Of a stretch of DNA of 64,000 bases, positions 21,863 to 33,139 are shown in pieces. Within the stretch, counting starts at the first letter, position 1. Each line of letters starts with the position of its first letter. Below the pieces are notes generated by a model that saw only the letters and a program-made list of their open reading frames with translations, ran no database searches and was not told the DNA's origin. The stretch comes from Tieghemostelium lacteum (Eukaryota > Evosea > Eumycetozoa > Dictyosteliales > Raperosteliaceae), in assembly GCA_001606155.1 (NCBI GenBank), contig LODT01000015.1:1-64000 (forward strand), in the 5' to 3' direction. A program made the translations under genes and the position numbers.

Positions 21863-22769
21863 TTAATACATGATGATAAGTGAAATTATGATTGAAATGG
21901 TCAATAAAATGGATTTGTAATCAAAATTTGTGGTACCAGAGTTTGGATTAGTTGGAGTAGGAGTAGGGGTTGGTGTTGGAACTGGAGTTACTAAAGTCTT
22001 ATTTACACAATTACATTGTGGAGCAATGTAGAAAATACTTGTTGGTCTATCACAATAGGATCCAAAGAAAGCATCAGCTCTTTCTTGTGCTACACCACCA
22101 ATAACTCTAATTGGTGTATCTGTTAAACCTTTATAGGTATCAAAAACCCATGTTGATTCCATTGGGATATTAGACATACAGATTTTACAATGAATATCAT
22201 GATTATAGGATCCCCAAACTACAGTACTAAATTTACTCCACATTAAACCGGCTGCACACATTCTTTTTGTTTTATCATTAAATATTAATATATAATTTCT
22301 AAATATAGGAATTAATTTTTAAAACTTCTTCTGAAAATACTTACGCACAAGGTTCACCAGTAGTATATAAGGTGTGATTTTCAAAAGTTTTAAGACCATG
22401 AAGAGTTGTACAATTATTAATAGCTACAATTTCACCGTGAGCCAACATGTTTGGAACACCAAGGTTTACTCCAGTACATAATAAAGTACCATTATTATCG
22501 TAAATGTGAGCTACAAATTTTCTGTTTGCTTGTTGTGCTTGATCAAGTACAATATTCATACGAGCTTCGTGCATTTCTAATTCGGTAGTATTTAAATCTT
22601 TTGCGTCAATTGCAGTCGATCCGCAACTTGTGACGGGTTGGAAAAATGAATTCTGAGTAGATCCGCATTTACCTACGGCTGTATTCAAAGGATAAAATTC
22701 ACATGCAAACAAAAGGCCTATTAGTAGATTGAATATTAAAAATAGAGTAAATGTGTAATTATTCTTCAT
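21863..22769 (-). CDS. Secreted, probably GPI-anchored zinc deaminase of the CMP/guanine deaminase fold
   Basis: Two exons, 22769-22345 and 22262-21863, for about 274 residues. The intron falls inside the zinc site and splicing restores it: AHGE (H111, E113) and PCAMC (C141, C144), the HxE...PCxxC signature of cytidine/deoxycytidylate/guanine/TadA deaminases. The amino end is a clear signal peptide (LFLIFNLLIGLLFA). Several N-glycosylation sequons are present (for example NGT at 93, NHT at 131). After the domain comes a Thr-Pro repeat stalk and a terminal hydrophobic segment (ILLTISIIISLIIMY) preceded by Ser/Gly/Thr, as in GPI-anchored proteins. Extra cysteines suggest disulfides. The substrate, presumably an extracellular base or nucleoside, is not predictable from what I see. 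Confidence 0.82.
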
Positions 22770-23700
22770 GTTTTCGTAAACTGTTTAAAAGGGGGTGATT
22801 TATGGAGGTATTTAAAGCATATATAAACAACAGAACAACAAATTTATTTTAATTTTTCTTTTATAGATTCCACAGATTAGTTAGAATTTTTTATATGAAA
22901 CTTGAAACGAATTAAATGCGTTAATTCAAATAACAGATCTCTTTTAAATATTAAAAAATTAAAAAAAAAATAAAAAAAAAATAAAATAAAGAGATATGTG
23001 TCAACCGACACCACATATTTGGTGCAAATCGTGTAATGTTGGACGTGAAACTTTAAATTAATTAAAAAATATCCAAGAACAGATTTGAAAATCTCAATTT
23101 CAGTTAAATATTTCACCTGGTATCTGTCAAATATATTCTAACCAATAGAATCAAAACAATGAGTTGTTTATCATCACTTTTTTTGAACTTGTGCACATTT
23201 GAATAAATTTGTTCAATATTTACTGATTTAAAAATATCAACAAGTGATCTTCTAGTATTAATATTAAAGAAATAGTTTATAATGATAATTTGCATTGCCA
23301 ATAACAAAAATTAACAAAATCCTATTCTCTGAATATTGATTAGTTGTATATATGATATCATTGCAAGACAATAGTTTTAGGTATAATAGACCCAATAGTC
23401 TGATTATCATAATTCAATTTTTGGAAAAAAAAAGGAAAAGAAATTGGATAATGTAAGAAACTCTTATTAGATGTTCTTTATTCTATCTATTGGTGCAGGA
23501 TTTAAAAACTAATAGTATTAGATATAAAAAGAAAAGAGGTTCAATTTGTGTAAATTTACAGGAGGGTTGTTATTTTGTTGTTGTTGTTTTATAAAAAGGA
23601 TTACATTATTACTGATATAGTTTACTAATTATGTCAAAAGTGTGTTGTTTGTTATCGTTATTAGTTTGATTTTAAAATTCCGTAAAGTATACTGTTGTTT
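22770..23700. other. Intergenic region, no gene seen
   Basis: 931 bases upstream of the deaminase gene and downstream of rasB. Two minus-strand open stretches (22877-23116 and 23113-23307) have no domain, no good start context and AT-driven composition. I regard them as non-coding. Confidence 0.5.
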
Positions 23701-24443
23701 TTAGAGAATCAAACAGTCACCTTTGAACTTTTTAAGATAACCTTGAACACCTTTTTTATCCTTCTTATTACGACCAGGTTCTTTTAGGGACTTTTTAATT
23801 TCTCTAACAACCTCAAAGAAACATTCATCTACGTTTAATCTTTTCTTTGCAGAGGTCTCTAAAAATGGGCAACCAAAGGATTTTGATAGCTCTTCACCTT
23901 CTCCTGTTGTGACTTCTCTTAGAGTTTCTAAATCACATTTGTTACCAACCAACACAATTGGTACTTTTTCATTATCTTTAACTCTAATGATTTGATCTCT
24001 GACTACATTAATCTCTTCAAATGATGTTCTTGATGTAACATCATAAACACATAAGAAACCTTGTCCAGTTCTCATATATTGATCCCCTATAATATCATAC
24101 AAATAAACTATATTAATATACTTTTATTCTCTCTCCTCTGTCTTCTCTCAAAACTAAAACATACTCATTGCAGAATAATCATCTTGACCAGCTGTATCTA
24201 AAATATCCAATAGACAAGTATCCTCATCTACTTGACATTGACGTCTGTAACTGTCTTCAATAGTTGGATCATATTCTTCTATGAAATGGTTTTGAATGAA
24301 TTGAATTGTTAAGGCTGATTTACTATTATTATCATAAATGTTAATCTCTCCTCTTTTCTAATTCCTAAAAAATAAAGTGTAACAACTTACCCTACACCAC
24401 CGCCGCCCATGACTACTAATTTATATTCGTTTGAAACTGACAT
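23701..24443 (-). CDS. rasB: Ras GTPase RasB
   Basis: Three exons, 24443-24391, 24322-24165 and 24086-23701, give 198 residues. The start [20 protein letters not shown], the effector [24 protein letters not shown] and ETSAK match D. discoideum RasB almost residue for residue from memory. The carboxyl end CLIL is a CaaX box with Leu last, which favours geranylgeranylation, after a polybasic stretch (KKDKKG, KKFKGD). Q61 and G12 equivalents are wild type. RasB is linked to nuclear division, growth and macropinocytosis control in D. discoideum. The first intron splits the P-loop just before the lysine codon. Confidence 0.95.
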
Positions 24444-25141
24444 TCTATAATACTGTTCTGTTTGATTTGGTTTATGTGTTTGTTATTGATGCCTATGCAA
24501 AAAAAAAGAGGAGATTGTATCTTAAATTGATAGAAAGAGAAAAAAGATAAAAAAAATTAAAGATCTAAGTTTTATAATAGTTTAGGTGAAATTAGTATAT
24601 AAGTTTTATACTTTCTTCTACAATAAATAAAAATAAAAAGTAAGAAGTAAAAAAAAAATAATAGGTTTGTATCGATAACCCAATATTTTGGTGTGTGGTG
24701 TTATCTTTCTTTTGTTTTTTTTTTTTTTGATAAATCAATCCCAACACGCTTTTAAAGTAATAAAGCAATATTTTTCAGCTAAATAAAGTGGTATTTACTT
24801 TTTGTCTTTAATCCTAAGAAAAGTCGAGATAATAAATATTATTTATGTACAAAGAGGAGAATGTTCAAAAAAATCAGAAAAAAAAAAAAAATTTTTTATA
24901 TCACACCAATCAAAAATTTTAATCCAAAAAAAATCAAAAAAAAAATTCAATGAAATTATCAATTCAAAATTACTAAATTTAACTTTTTTGGTTGTAATTT
25001 TTGATTCTAGATTAATTTTAATAATGAAGATACTTAAAGTGTACTTCACTCATTTTTTATTAGATGTATAGAAATAATAAAAACTTTTTTTTTTTTATAT
25101 TTTTTTTTTAATTTTAAAAATTGGTCGATCATCAAAACAAA
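24444..25141. other. Divergent intergenic region
   Basis: About 700 bases between rasB and the TMEM147 gene, read outwards in both directions. It contains poly-A/T tracts and a T/G-rich stretch at about 24687-24704 (ggtgtgtggtgtt). An 89-codon open stretch at 24802-25071 shows no coding signal. Confidence 0.5.
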
Positions 25142-25900
25142 ATGACATTTGTTCATTTCGTCAGTTGTTTAGGTCTAACATTTGGACCTTATTATTTAAT
25201 ATATAAAACCAAATTGTAAACTATCTTGAATTGATTAAAAGAGTGAAATGGTTGTACTAATACACTCTTGATGATGATATACAGAAATGAAAGTAGATCT
25301 ATATCCATGTTAATGTATGGAGTTTTTGGAAATATATTTACACAGTTATGTAAAATGATTATATTGGCAACATTTTTTACATCTTATGACACTAGTATAT
25401 TTAATGTGTTCCAAGAGGTAATTAAAGGAATGTCAGTTTTGATCGATTTAGTCAGTATTTATATGATTTTAAAGTTTGTTTATGGATCTAAAGACGCAAA
25501 GGTATTGGGTGTTGGTTTAGGTTGGAGTTTTGCATCTACAGCTATGATGCGTTTAGCTCAATTGTGGATGGGTGCATTAGGACAAGAGTTTAGTTGGCAA
25601 TATACATTGGACTCTGTTGAGAGTAATTTCAAAATTCTTCAAGATCTCTCAATGGTAGCTCTCACCTATTTGGTATTTAAAGTCAATCAACAACAATCCA
25701 AAAAGAAAGATTCAAATGTTTCATCCAATTTGTCACTTTCTACCGTATATATACTTTTAGCAGGGTTCATGTTGTACCCAATAGTGAATAGCTATCTTGA
25801 ACACATTGTACAAATGGAACCAATTCAAATTCTCCTAACCAATGGTATCTATTCAGTTTCAATTGCATTCCTAACAAAAAATCTAATTGATAAGGAATAA
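25142..25900 (+). CDS. tmem147: TMEM147 homologue
   Basis: Two exons, 25142-25215 and 25285-25900, for 229 residues. Exon 1 gives MTFVHFVSCLGLTFGPYYLIYK, which matches the start of human TMEM147, and exon 2 continues QLCKMIILATFF and LGWSFASTAMMRLAQLWMGALGQEF, the most conserved parts of the family. About seven hydrophobic segments are seen. TMEM147 is an ER membrane protein associated with the ribosome-bound Sec61 translocon (with NOMO and nicalin) and assists multipass membrane protein insertion. Length is near the human 224. The tail NLIDKE is hydrophilic. Assignment rests on the first exon, which is short. Confidence 0.92.
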
Positions 25901-26316
25901 AAAAAAAACCATTGAACATCAACTACTCTTTATAGTACTTTTAATTATTTCATTGTACTTGATCACAAAAGATTATACCTGATTTGTTAGAGTGGTAGGG
26001 GGTGGTGCAAAGAGGGCTATATGATTTTAAAATCCCTCATTGAGTGTGAAAATATCATTATACCCCAGGGATTAATTGGTGTTAGAAGTGATATTTATAA
26101 ATTAGCAAAACGAGGATATCGGATCAACTATTCCATTTATAATTCCTTAGATTCTGAAAAAAAAATAATATCAAAAAATTTGAAAATCTTATTTTATAAA
26201 TATTTAATACTTTAATTTCATTTGTCCTTCAACAACACCCACTATATAACACTAGTATTTTTTTTTAATTTTTTTTTTTAATATTTATAATTATAATTCT
26301 TTGATGTTATAAGTAA
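25901..26316. other. Intergenic region, no gene seen
   Basis: Short gap between TMEM147 and ppk1 on the same strand. An open stretch of 64 codons at 26021-26215 has no recognisable content. Confidence 0.5.
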
Positions 26317-29300
26317 ATGACTAATTTAATTAAACCAATAATGTCTGATAGAATAATAGGTGAGTGTAATATGAATGTTCAATTTTTTAAAAATTTGGGA
26401 ATTTTATATTATGTTTTTTTAATTTTTGTAAAATGAACATTAAAAAGAAACTATTCTTAGGTTTTAACATATTTTTATTTAAAAATGAATAGAAAATAAA
26501 AATGAAGGGAAAGAAGAGCATCCGGAGGGTAGCAACGGTGCAGATAGTTTTAATAAAAAAGAAGAATATGAAAATATAAAGAATGTGCCTAGCAGTATAA
26601 GTGGTACTACAGAGGAATCTGATGATGAACATACGTCAACTACATCGTCATCATCAGGAGGTAACCAAATATTTGGTCACCTACCAATACAAAATAATTT
26701 AATACCAGATGCAATTGGTATTAAAGACTATGAGGATGAGGAAGACACCTGGTCCATTGGAGAGGATGAAGAGGATACCACCGAATCTGATAGTAATACT
26801 CAATTTGAAAATGACTTAAAAGACACTAGTAACACTGGTGAGAAAAAGAGTAAAAAGAATAAAAAGTCAAAGAAAAAGAAGAAGGGGTCAAAGAAATCTG
26901 CTATGAGTCAAGGTAAAGATGGTAAAGTACCTACAACTAATCCACCACAACAAATGGCCAATGAACTTAAATCGTCAGTTGGTATAATGGATAAACATAT
27001 TCTAACTATCTCACAAGGAGAGAACAATCTATTTTCACCAACAGAATTTGTAAAATCCAATAGTTTAAAGAACCAAGGTCCAAACAAAACTCCATTGTCT
27101 CACAGTTTATTAGGATTTTCAAATTTGGGTGCTAGTAATTTGTTGGCTTGCCAGACACCACAGTTAATTCCGCCATCTGCCACTACACCACTATTGAATT
27201 CCAATGCTCCACCAGTTACCAATCCATTGCCAGACGTGGCATTTTGTCATAAAATTCTAGATGACCAAGGTAATTTTATAGTACCATCATCTGAATCACC
27301 AATACTGGATATCGATAATCTCTTTAATGATATCGTTATCCCTGGTGCAACTAGTGATCAATCATCTTCCAATTCAAAATCTTCCTTTATAGGTTCTAAA
27401 GAAATTCCAAAATCCAATGTAAATAATTCTTCTTCTACTTCTTCCTCTAATTTAAACGCCAACATTAACAATAACAACAATATATTAAATAATCAAAATC
27501 AATCATTTTCCAATAATAATAATGAAATACCCACTGAATTAAAAATTCTACAATTAAGTGGATCTAGAATTTATTTTAATAGAGAATTATCAGAATTGAT
27601 ATATTTCTATAGAATTCTATATGAAGCTTATAATCCAAATCTACCAATACTAGAAAAGATTAGATTTGTGGCAATAACTGCTCAGAATCTGGATATGTAC
27701 TTTTGCAAGAGAGCACTCAAATTGAGATTAGGTTACATCTCTACTAGAAAACTATTGAAACCAGAGGAAAGATATATTAATATGGTTTTGAATACCACTA
27801 GAAATCTAACTAATGAAACCTATAACCTCTTTGTAAATCACTTGTCACCAGAGCTATCGGCCAATAATGTATTTATTCTGAAACATGACGATCTAATGGA
27901 TTCTGAAAAATTCCAATTACGTGGTTTCTTTTTACAACATGTTTTCCCATTAATGACACCACTGGTGGTTGATGCAGGTCATCCATTCCCAAATCTCTCA
28001 AATTTGTCATTGAATATTGCAGTGTTGTTACAACATGATGAAGACCATAACAGATTTGTTCGTATTAAAGTTCCTCAGAGGATACCAAGATTTGTTCACA
28101 TTAAGCAGAGATCACCATACTCAATGATCACAATGGAAGAGATCATTTTGGCAAATTTGGATACACTATTTCCAAATACAAAAATCATTTCCAAGAGTCT
28201 ATTTAGGGTCACTCGTCACAATGATTTGAAACTGTCTGGTGAAGATCAAGCTAATGATCTTTTGGAACTTATAAAGACAGAACTTCATAAGAGAAAGTTT
28301 GCTCCAATGGTGAGATTAGAGGTATCACAATCCATGAGTTCTGAGATTTTAGACATGTTAAAAGCTCAGTTGCATTTAGATTCATCAGAAGTCTTTATTA
28401 TCAATGGTCCATTGGGTCTTTCTGATCTCTTTGAATTGTGTAAACTCAATTTACCACATTTGAAATTTGAACCATGGACACCACATATTCCCAGACGTCT
28501 AGTAAACATTGCCAAATTTCAAAATGAAGATATATTTTCAGTCATTAGAAAAGGTGAGTTACTTGTTAATCTACCTTACCTATCATTTAATAGCAGTGTA
28601 CAATTCTTTATTGAATCCGCTGTTAAGGATCCTAAAGTCCTTGCCATTAAGATTGCCATTTATCGTACCAATTCTAATTCTCAATTAATTAGATCTCTCT
28701 GTGAGGCAGCTACTCATAAAGAAGTCAGTGTATTGGTGGATTTAAAGGCCAGTGGAGATGAAGAGCAAAATACAAAATTTGCAAGACTTTTAGAACAGGC
28801 AGGATGCCATGTCTCCTATGGATTAGTAGGTTTAAAAACACATTCAAAAATTGCAATGGTTGTAAGAGAGGAGGAAAATGGACTAAGAGAATATCTGCAT
28901 TATTCAACTGGAAACTATAATGCATCAACAGCTGATATCTATGCTGATATGGGTATGTTTAGTTGTGATCAGGATCTTGGTGAGGATATGTGTAATTTAT
29001 TCAACTATCTCACTGGGTACAGTAGAATTACAAGTTTCAAGAAACTTCTTATTGCACCAATGAATATGAGATCTACTTTGATTCAATTGATTGATAATGA
29101 AGCAAACTTTGCCAAACAGGGTAAAGAGGCTTCCATTTATGCTGTTATGAATGGTTTGGATGATAAACGTCTAGTGAATGCACTCTATCAAGCTAGTATT
29201 GCAGGTGTGAAGATTAAGTTGGTGGTGAGAGGTCGTTGTAGAATTTTACCTGGTATACCAGGTCTCTCCGATAATATCACCGTGATTAGTATTCTCGGAC

Positions 29301-29605
29301 GTTTCCTTGAACATTCTAGAATCTATTGTTTCCATAACAATGGTCAACCAAAAGCCTATATTGCCTCTGCAGATTGGTTACACAGAAATCTAAAAAGAAG
29401 AGTTGAAGTTATGGTTCCTGTTGAAGATCCTGAAAATATCAAAGAACTTTATTCTATCATTAACGTCTATTGTAATGATACCAACGCCTGGGAGATGTTA
29501 TCTGATGGTCGTTATAAAAAGATTTCAATCCCAATTTCAGAAGACAGTCAAATGACATTTATGAAACAAACCATTCAAAAACATCCAGTTATATGGAGTA
29601 AATAA
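26317..29605 (+). CDS. ppk1: Polyphosphate kinase 1
   Basis: Two exons: a 43-base first exon 26317-26359 (MTNLIKPIMSDRII) and 26493-29605, giving 1051 residues, essentially the length I recall for D. discoideum PPK1. The amino-terminal third (to about 330) is Ser/Asn/Lys/Glu-rich and eukaryote-specific. The rest is a bacterial-type PPK1: RELSELIYFYRILYEA head, LKTHSKIAMVV with the active histidine, YLHYSTGNYN, and FLEHSRIYCFHNN and SADWLHRNLKRRVEV at the end. PPK1 makes long-chain polyphosphate reversibly from ATP. In D. discoideum it affects development, predation and secreted polyP signalling. The gene is generally thought to have come to amoebae from bacteria; the intron shows it is settled in the host. 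Confidence 0.95.
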
Positions 29606-29734
29606 CAACACTTTCTTTTTTTTAAATTAAATTCATATAGATAAAAAATAAAAATAACATCTTTAATATTGAGGTTTGATATATACACACTTTATTTAAT
29701 AATAATAAAATTAATAACTACCTCTTTTGAACAA

Positions 29735-31273
29735 CTATTGTACCTTAAAATGATGTATCATATGCTTATTTAGACATTGTTCAATTCGTTTATCTTGGGT
29801 GGTTAAATAGAGTGAATGAATTTTATAGGTGTTAAAACGAATACAGCGCTGAAAATCTTCAAAGACATGGTCTGACATGAAAATTTTGGTTTTGGGTGCT
29901 GGTATCTGATAGTGTTCAATAGATGAGTTATATAACATATCAATTAGGTTATTGAAATAAAAATCTACATTTGAAAAATTTAAATCAGATCCAGATCCAA
30001 AAATAGTAAGGCGATTTATAACACTATTTCCTTCTATTGAATGTCTTAATTGATCAATTTCAAATTGATTACTGATTCTACAATAGAGAGTTTTAATAGA
30101 GGGATGCGATTCAATTAGTTCAGTAATATCAGAAAATGGTACAGATGGGTTCATTGTGAGTTCTGTAATATTGTTATTGGACTGTAAAAGTTTTAGTATT
30201 TTTTTAGACAATTGTGGATAGTTATCACCATATGTACTGGAAATAGTTAGACCTTTTAAGGAGCGGTGGTTCAGTTTTATCAAGTTTGATATATTATCTA
30301 TATCCATATTCCATTCAAAAGATTTTGGAGGAAATGAATAGTCTAGTGAATTGAGTTTAGGAAATACTGATAGAAAGTCTAAACCAATATCTTTAGGACT
30401 ATTATATTGAATTGAGAGTGATACAATGGAGGATGGTCCTTTAAAATACTTATATATCCAAATGTACATCAAATCTGATTCTATTAGGGTACTACTATAA
30501 TTATTGATATATAAATTACTTATAGACTGATTGGTAATTGGAATGATATCCGATTCTTTGGGTTTCTGTATTGATATATAAGTTAATTCCATATAGTTAA
30601 TTGATTTTGTACTATTTAAACAAATAATGATATCGTTCAATTGGATAATTTCATTATTAAATGATAGGGTGACTTCTTCTAAGGTTCCACATTCACCAAT
30701 ACTTTTTAATAACTGAGAAAAATTAAAATTTGATGGTGCATTATTTTCATCGAATTCAAAACTAAATATCTTTAGAGTCCTATGAATTTTTGTAAATTGT
30801 TTGTCAAAAATGTTATATTGAGTAGGGTAACTTGTCACGACGATACCAATAGAGGTAACACTTGATGGCAAATGTTTATCAACATCTGATATATCGTTAT
30901 CACCTTCATCTAGATTGAATGTGAGTTCTTCTAGATTTGGAAGAGTGGGTAGAGCAGATATTTCTGATGGAGTAACAACAAGGTAGTAGATTGATTTTCC
31001 AAATGCTTCCGAAAACTCTTTATCAAATAGTAACTTTCTGAAACGTGTTGATATATCTAATTCCAAATTGTTTTTATCCTTGAGATTCCAAAGCTGAGTT
31101 ATATTAGATTCAAAATATAAAGCAAAATAATATTTTTCAATTTTTGGTATTATATCTCTCCAATCTTTGCACACTAAAGTTATTGTATAAGTTATAACCT
31201 TTCTTAGATTAGATGATAGCGAATCATATAAAAGTTTAAGTATTTTAATTATTATATACTTAGGCAGTGACAT
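29735..31273 (-). CDS. F-box-like/LRR (RNI-like) dictyostelid protein
   Basis: Intronless gene for 512 residues. The first 50 residues (LPKYIIIKILKLL, then TLVCKDWRDIIPKIEKYYF) match the F-box-like opening of a large dictyostelid family. The rest is a series of irregular leucine-rich units (LPNLEELTFNLDE, LKGLTISS, SLDYSFPP). It is a tandem paralogue of the next gene on the same strand, only about 56 bases apart. An adaptor role in SCF ubiquitin ligases or a plain scaffold is inferred; no individual function is known to me. Confidence 0.8.
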   Translation of the reverse strand: MSLPKYIIIKILKLLYDSLSSNLRKVITYTITLVCKDWRDIIPKIEKYYFALYFESNITQLWNLKDKNNLELDISTRFRKLLFDKEFSEAFGKSIYYLVVTPSEISALPTLPNLEELTFNLDEGDNDISDVDKHLPSSVTSIGIVVTSYPTQYNIFDKQFTKIHRTLKIFSFEFDENNAPSNFNFSQLLKSIGECGTLEEVTLSFNNEIIQLNDIIICLNSTKSINYMELTYISIQKPKESDIIPITNQSISNLYINNYSSTLIESDLMYIWIYKYFKGPSSIVSLSIQYNSPKDIGLDFLSVFPKLNSLDYSFPPKSFEWNMDIDNISNLIKLNHRSLKGLTISSTYGDNYPQLSKKILKLLQSNNNITELTMNPSVPFSDITELIESHPSIKTLYCRISNQFEIDQLRHSIEGNSVINRLTIFGSGSDLNFSNVDFYFNNLIDMLYNSSIEHYQIPAPKTKIFMSDHVFEDFQRCIRFNTYKIHSLYLTTQDKRIEQCLNKHMIHHFKVQ

Positions 31274-31329
31274 ATAGAAAATAAAAAAAAATTTTTCAAT
31301 TTGATTTTCTAATATATTTTCTTATTATT

Positions 31330-33027
31330 TTATTTATTTGATTTTACAAAATTCTTATTTAAAATTGATAAGATGGATCGATCAATAGTAGGAATATTTA
31401 AAAAATTGAAAAAAGTTAGGTTATTTTTTAGAACATTATTAAAATGATCTAAAATATGTTGTGGTAGAGATTCGGAATCCCTTGGTGGTACAATGGATAG
31501 GTAATTAAGGGAATTATTATTTTCTATGATATCTGAAAGACAGGTTACGTATTCACTAATTGATTCTCTTACCATTGTCATTAGTACACCATGATTAAAA
31601 TCCAATGCTTCACATATCATCAGTTTCTCAATATAGTTGTTCTTTTGAATGGCTATAGACAACTCTTTTATATTCCAATTAAAAATATCAAGAAAGATTA
31701 GAGTTTTGATGCTTTTTAGGTTTTTAGAAATTAGATTAGATAGATCATTACAATCTATATTACCATAAACCTTAAGTGTGTCTAATGAAGTATTATAATG
31801 TAGTGATTCAATGATATCATTAAATATAGAATTGACTACAACTTGTGGTATTAATCTACAGTTAATATTCAAACTTAACTTTTTAAGGTGTGTCAAGTTC
31901 AGTTTTATCAGTTTAGAGACACCATTATCTTCAGAAACAAATCTCTCTGGAAATGTGAATTTGAATGTCCTTAATGACGTAAACAGAGAGAGACTATTAA
32001 AAAACTTTGGTTTCAGCAGTTTATGACCAATTAGTATTTTCATATTACTCGTTGTATTCCAAAACTGATTAATAGATATCCTTCTTCTATCTTGAACAGT
32101 TGAAATTGAAAGATCCAACTTTTCTAATTTACTATTAGAAATCATTACTCTTTCATTACTATTGGGTTTGGTAATGATGAAATACTTTAGTTTCATCTCT
32201 ACTAAATACAGACATCGATTTAGACATTGCACAATTGTATTTAAATGTACAATAGAGAATTGGGAATCCAAACAAACTTTTTCCAATGACCCTGATTTTG
32301 AAATGGATTCAAATATTCCACCAACATGTGTTATACCAACAAATGTCAAATCCAAATATTTTAAAGATCTACACCCGTCAATCAGTTGTGATATATCTTT
32401 GGAAACTTCTACATTAAAAAGGTAAACCTTTAACTGTATCAAATGACTAAACTTTGAAATCACTGGTAGATTTCTAATTCTGGTACATTTACTAAACTGA
32501 ATTTTTAAATTTTCAATTTTGGATTGGAATAGAAGTTGTTCAAAATCCAAAATCTCGTTGTATTGTTGACTAATTTTTAATGATAACTTTTTAAACTTTT
32601 GGGATTGAATACTATTTACTGTACTAATATATTGTATATTGGTTGAATAATTATTGAAATGAAATCTTAATTTTTTCAAGTTTACTAATCCCAATAGTGA
32701 TATTTGATTATCAGTTTTATCTAATTTTAAATTGACTAAATTATTGCTGTGATTTTCAAATAAATAGGGTATCAATAATTCAGTTTTAGAGTTGACTACT
32801 AAATTAATTTTAAATTCACCAGCTGTGTTATTAATTTTAGTTAATACTGATGATTTAGGAGTGTTTGATATAATAAATTTATATTTTTCTATTTTTGGTA
32901 ATATTATATTATTCCATTCTTTAGAAACTAATTTAATTATTGAAAATTGTTTATATAAATAATGTTTAGATAATCTATTTACTAATATTCGTAATATGTA
33001 TATTATAATATATCTTGGCAATAGCAT
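31330..33027 (-). CDS. F-box-like/LRR (RNI-like) dictyostelid protein
   Basis: Intronless gene for 565 residues. It starts LLPRYIIIYILRILVNRL and continues KLVSKEWNNIILPKIEKY, clearly homologous to the downstream neighbour and to the gene at 43416. Leucine-rich units fill the remainder (LVNLKKLRFHFN, SLKYLDLTFVGI, LTHLKKLSLNIN). The two tandem copies differ a great deal outside the amino-terminal block, so the duplication is old or the repeats evolve fast. Role inferred as substrate-recognition or scaffold. Confidence 0.8.
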   Translation of the reverse strand: MLLPRYIIIYILRILVNRLSKHYLYKQFSIIKLVSKEWNNIILPKIEKYKFIISNTPKSSVLTKINNTAGEFKINLVVNSKTELLIPYLFENHSNNLVNLKLDKTDNQISLLGLVNLKKLRFHFNNYSTNIQYISTVNSIQSQKFKKLSLKISQQYNEILDFEQLLFQSKIENLKIQFSKCTRIRNLPVISKFSHLIQLKVYLFNVEVSKDISQLIDGCRSLKYLDLTFVGITHVGGIFESISKSGSLEKVCLDSQFSIVHLNTIVQCLNRCLYLVEMKLKYFIITKPNSNERVMISNSKLEKLDLSISTVQDRRRISINQFWNTTSNMKILIGHKLLKPKFFNSLSLFTSLRTFKFTFPERFVSEDNGVSKLIKLNLTHLKKLSLNINCRLIPQVVVNSIFNDIIESLHYNTSLDTLKVYGNIDCNDLSNLISKNLKSIKTLIFLDIFNWNIKELSIAIQKNNYIEKLMICEALDFNHGVLMTMVRESISEYVTCLSDIIENNNSLNYLSIVPPRDSESLPQHILDHFNNVLKNNLTFFNFLNIPTIDRSILSILNKNFVKSNK

Positions 33028-33139
33028 TTTAGATTTTTGGACTAAAAAAAAAAAACAATCAGTATTTATTTCATATTTAAATATCTGTCATCTAACCGAC
33101 TTTAGGATATGACATCAAAAAAAAAATAAAAAAAAATAT

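Noticed and set aside
24687-24704. T/G-rich GGTGTGTGGTGTT stretch upstream of rasB as a GBF binding site
   Set aside because: Short and degenerate; no second half-site or conservation to support it.
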